Shown: positions 62,267 to 64,000 of the stretch, piece by piece
How positions within the stretch are numbered: position 1 is the first letter of the stretch
Layout of the letters: each line of letters starts with the position of its first letter
Source of the DNA: Acarospora socialis
Taxonomy: Eukaryota > Ascomycota > Lecanoromycetes > Acarosporales > Acarosporaceae
Reading direction: 5' to 3'
Length of the DNA stretch: 64,000 nt
Assembly (NCBI GenBank): GCA_025617375.2
Contig: JAMYGW020000003.1
Span: 2,356,001-2,420,000 of the forward strand
Program-made: the position numbers and the translations under genes
The notes under the pieces: generated by a model
Seen by the model: the letters and a program-made list of their open reading frames with translations, nothing else
Database searches by the model: none
What the model was told of the DNA's origin: nothing

Positions 62267-63570
62267 TCACGTATCTTTAAAGACAAAAATACTCTTCCCC
62301 TTCCTAAACCCCTCCAACGTCCCCTGCACGGCCTCAACCAACTCCTCCCTCGGCGTCTCCCAACCCCACGGGACCTCCTGCACCGGCGTGTCCTTAAAAT
62401 TGCCCTCCTTCACCAACTGCAGAATCTCCTCGACCGTCCTCCTCTTCTCCTCCGGATTATCATCGCTCCACCTACTGACCCAAAACCCATCCAGCACGAT
62501 ATTCTTAAAGATCAACAACCCGGACGGCAGCTCCACCGGCTGCTTCGACATGGCCCCATACGTCACCAGATGGCCCTGCGGCGCCAACACCTTCGCCAAC
62601 GCCGCGGCGGACTTCCCGCCCACGCAATTCAGCCCCAACCGGACCTTCTCCCTCCCGCCATCCGTCCACTCCTTGACGCGCTCCGCGAACCCCCGCCCCA
62701 GCAGCTCCTCGCTCGTCACCACCACCGTCGCCCCCAGCGCCTTCAGCTCCGCCTTCAGCTCCTCCACCCCAGGCCGGTCCCGCACCACGTTGATGCTCCT
62801 GTACCCCCACAGCCGCCCCAACTGCACCGCCGCCCGCCCGACGCCCGAGTTCGCCCCGTTCTGGATAAACCAATCCCCCTTCCCGGCGTCGAGGTGCACG
62901 AAATCGCGCAACATCCGATACGCCGTGCAGGGGTTCACGCTCACGGTGCCGACCTGCGTCGCCGACAGCCCGCTCTTGTCCGCGATCTTGACAACCTGCG
63001 ATTCGTCGACCTGCATGTGTGTGCGCCAGGTGCCCTGCCCCGTGTGTTTCATGACGACCCAGTCGCCCGCTTGGACGGCGCGGCAGCTGAAACCGGCGCG
63101 GAGGACCTCGGCACAGCCTTCGTTGCCGGCGACGGCGGAGAGGGAGGGGGTCCCGAGGGCGGAGGTGAAGGGCGGTTTGGATGGGTAGACGCCTTGGATT
63201 TGGTTGATGTCGGCGGGGTTGATGGGCGCGGTGAGGAGGCGGAGGGTTAGTTGGGTGGTGTGCGGGGGGGAGATGGAGTGCGTGTGGAGGCTGGCGAGTT
63301 GGCGTATTAGTTTGGGTTTACTTGTGGGTACTTGGTGCTTTGGAGGATGTGGGAGGTAAGGGTAGGGGACTGGGAGGCTGGTTACCGGAGGACGTCTTTG
63401 GGGGCGCCGTAGTTGGAGTAGACGAGGGCTTTGGCTTGCGTGTAGCCGTATGATGTGAGGTAGCGTCGGCGGTCGAGTGGGAGGTTTGTGATTCTTGTAC
63501 GGAGGTGAGAAGAGGGGTTCAGAAGGCCTGCAAAGGGCTTCGCCGTTGTTCTCATTGTTGCTGGGGGCAT
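62267..63570 (-). CDS. ETR1: Mitochondrial 2-enoyl thioester reductase (MECR/ETR1 type)
   Basis: An NADPH-dependent reductase of the last step of mitochondrial type II fatty-acid synthesis (trans-2-enoyl-ACP to acyl-ACP), needed for lipoate supply and respiration. It is 402 aa from two exons, complement of 63,386-63,570 and 62,267-63,290, joined over a 95-bp GT-AG intron in phase 2 with an ACTAATA branch-like site. The N-terminus is basic and Ser/Arg-rich (RTRITNLPLDRRRYLTS), as expected of a mitochondrial presequence. The MDR fold is clear: INPADINQIQGVYPSKP (85-101) with the family's catalytic Tyr97, VAGNEG, NPCTAYRML (181-189), and the NADPH loop NGANSGVG (206-213). No zinc ligands are expected or seen. 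An alternative start at Met6 exists. It is closer to this family than to cytosolic quinone reductases. Confidence 0.92.
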
Positions 63571-63880
63571 TGCAATTGGTGTGTGGGTTTTGTCAACATG
63601 CTGGTAGGGTAGCTTTGCGGACGTCGAAGTGCTTCCGAGCTATGACGTCGCGCCGCCGAAGGTGCTCCGCATAAGGTAGCCAGAGTCAATGCGGTGACTT
63701 TAAGAGTTCAGTGTCAGTTAGGGAGTGCATTTCAGCCTGTAATCATCTAACCAATTGAGCCTAGATCGCACCATGGAATTATTCATACGAATCGTGTCTC
63801 ATAATCATATCTAGAGAGCCTGCTACCAAACGTCCATTCGAAGCAAAGAAGGACTAGCATAAGGAGCCCAAAAGCATCGT
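63571..63880. other. Intergenic region upstream of the enoyl reductase
   Basis: 310 bp containing the promoter side of the enoyl reductase and the 3' flank of the next minus-strand gene. I see no gene in it. Confidence 0.6.
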
Positions 63881-64000
63881 TTACTTAGGCTTCCCACACA
63901 TCTCACAGCAATCGCTCTCCTTAGGTCTTCCGCTCAATGTATCCACCACCGCCTTCAGCCTCAACCAATATTCTTTCTTGGGCCTGCGATCCTTCCAATC
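63881..64000 (-). CDS. C-terminal end of an unidentified protein (cut by window end)
   Basis: Only the last 39 codons and a TAA stop (63,881-63,883) are present; the reading frame is open to the window edge. The visible tail is hydrophilic and basic (DWKDRRPKKEYWLRL) and ends in a cysteine pair motif, CCEMCGKPK. Normal codon use and the conserved-looking CxxC support coding. There is too little to assign a family; a tail zinc-binding CxxC is possible. Confidence 0.6.
   Translation of the reverse strand, partial: DWKDRRPKKEYWLRLKAVVDTLSGRPKESDCCEMCGKPK

Noticed and set aside
62244-63188. A 314-codon plus-strand open frame
   Set aside because: It is antisense to the well-supported enoyl reductase. 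Its composition is a Pro/Ser-rich artefact of GC-rich third positions, and it has no domain.

Overview
The window is a stretch of filamentous-fungus chromosome, most likely a Pezizomycotina ascomycete. It falls into two compartments that meet at about position 52,370. The fungal assignment rests on short GT-AG introns (50-95 bp), a Zn2Cys6 regulator, an ABCG transporter, a mitochondrial enoyl reductase, and LTR elements mutated in the style of repeat-induced point mutation (RIP).

Compartment 1 (1-52,370) is extremely AT-rich, and I see no intact gene in it. CpG and also CpC/GpG are almost gone, while CpA and CpT remain common. The first 600 bases contain no CC, GG or CG at all. It is a graveyard of LTR retrotransposons whose ends can be fixed to the base by paired LTRs and 5-bp target-site duplications (TSDs). 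Element C (637-20,066, Ty3/gypsy, TSD TTAAA) carries two later insertions: element D (1,017-8,162, a different Ty3/gypsy family with 172-bp LTRs, TSD TCTCT) and element B1 (12,225-18,410, Ty3/gypsy). Next come element E (21,521-27,366, Ty1/copia, TSD TTAAG), which contains a 380-bp hAT-like MITE with an 8-bp TSD; element B2 (31,294-37,478, sister of B1); and element A (43,522-49,557, the least decayed, with a chromodomain-like tail, TSD ATGTC). A, B and C are subfamilies of one Ty3 lineage. All are broken. Between them lie about 15 kb of equally mutated DNA that I cannot identify, including two short tandem arrays.

Compartment 2 (52,371-64,000) has ordinary base composition and compact genes: (i) an ABCG-type half transporter (minus, three exons, 656 aa), divergent from (ii) a 661-aa Zn2Cys6 transcription factor (plus). 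Their shared 870-bp intergenic region holds a 33-bp palindrome with inverted CGG triplets. Then follow (iii) a secreted or vacuolar calcineurin-like phosphoesterase/5'-nucleotidase (plus, two exons, 604 aa); (iv) a 322-aa Pro/Ser-rich, probably disordered protein (plus); (v) a mitochondrial 2-enoyl thioester reductase, ETR1/MECR type (minus, two exons, 402 aa); and (vi) the last 39 codons of an unidentified minus-strand gene cut by the window end.

The transporter and regulator look like a locally controlled export pair beside a heterochromatin-like block; the other genes look like unlinked housekeeping or conserved genes. The most unusual signal is the mutation signature of compartment 1, which targets C before G or C, rather than the CpA of classical Neurospora RIP.
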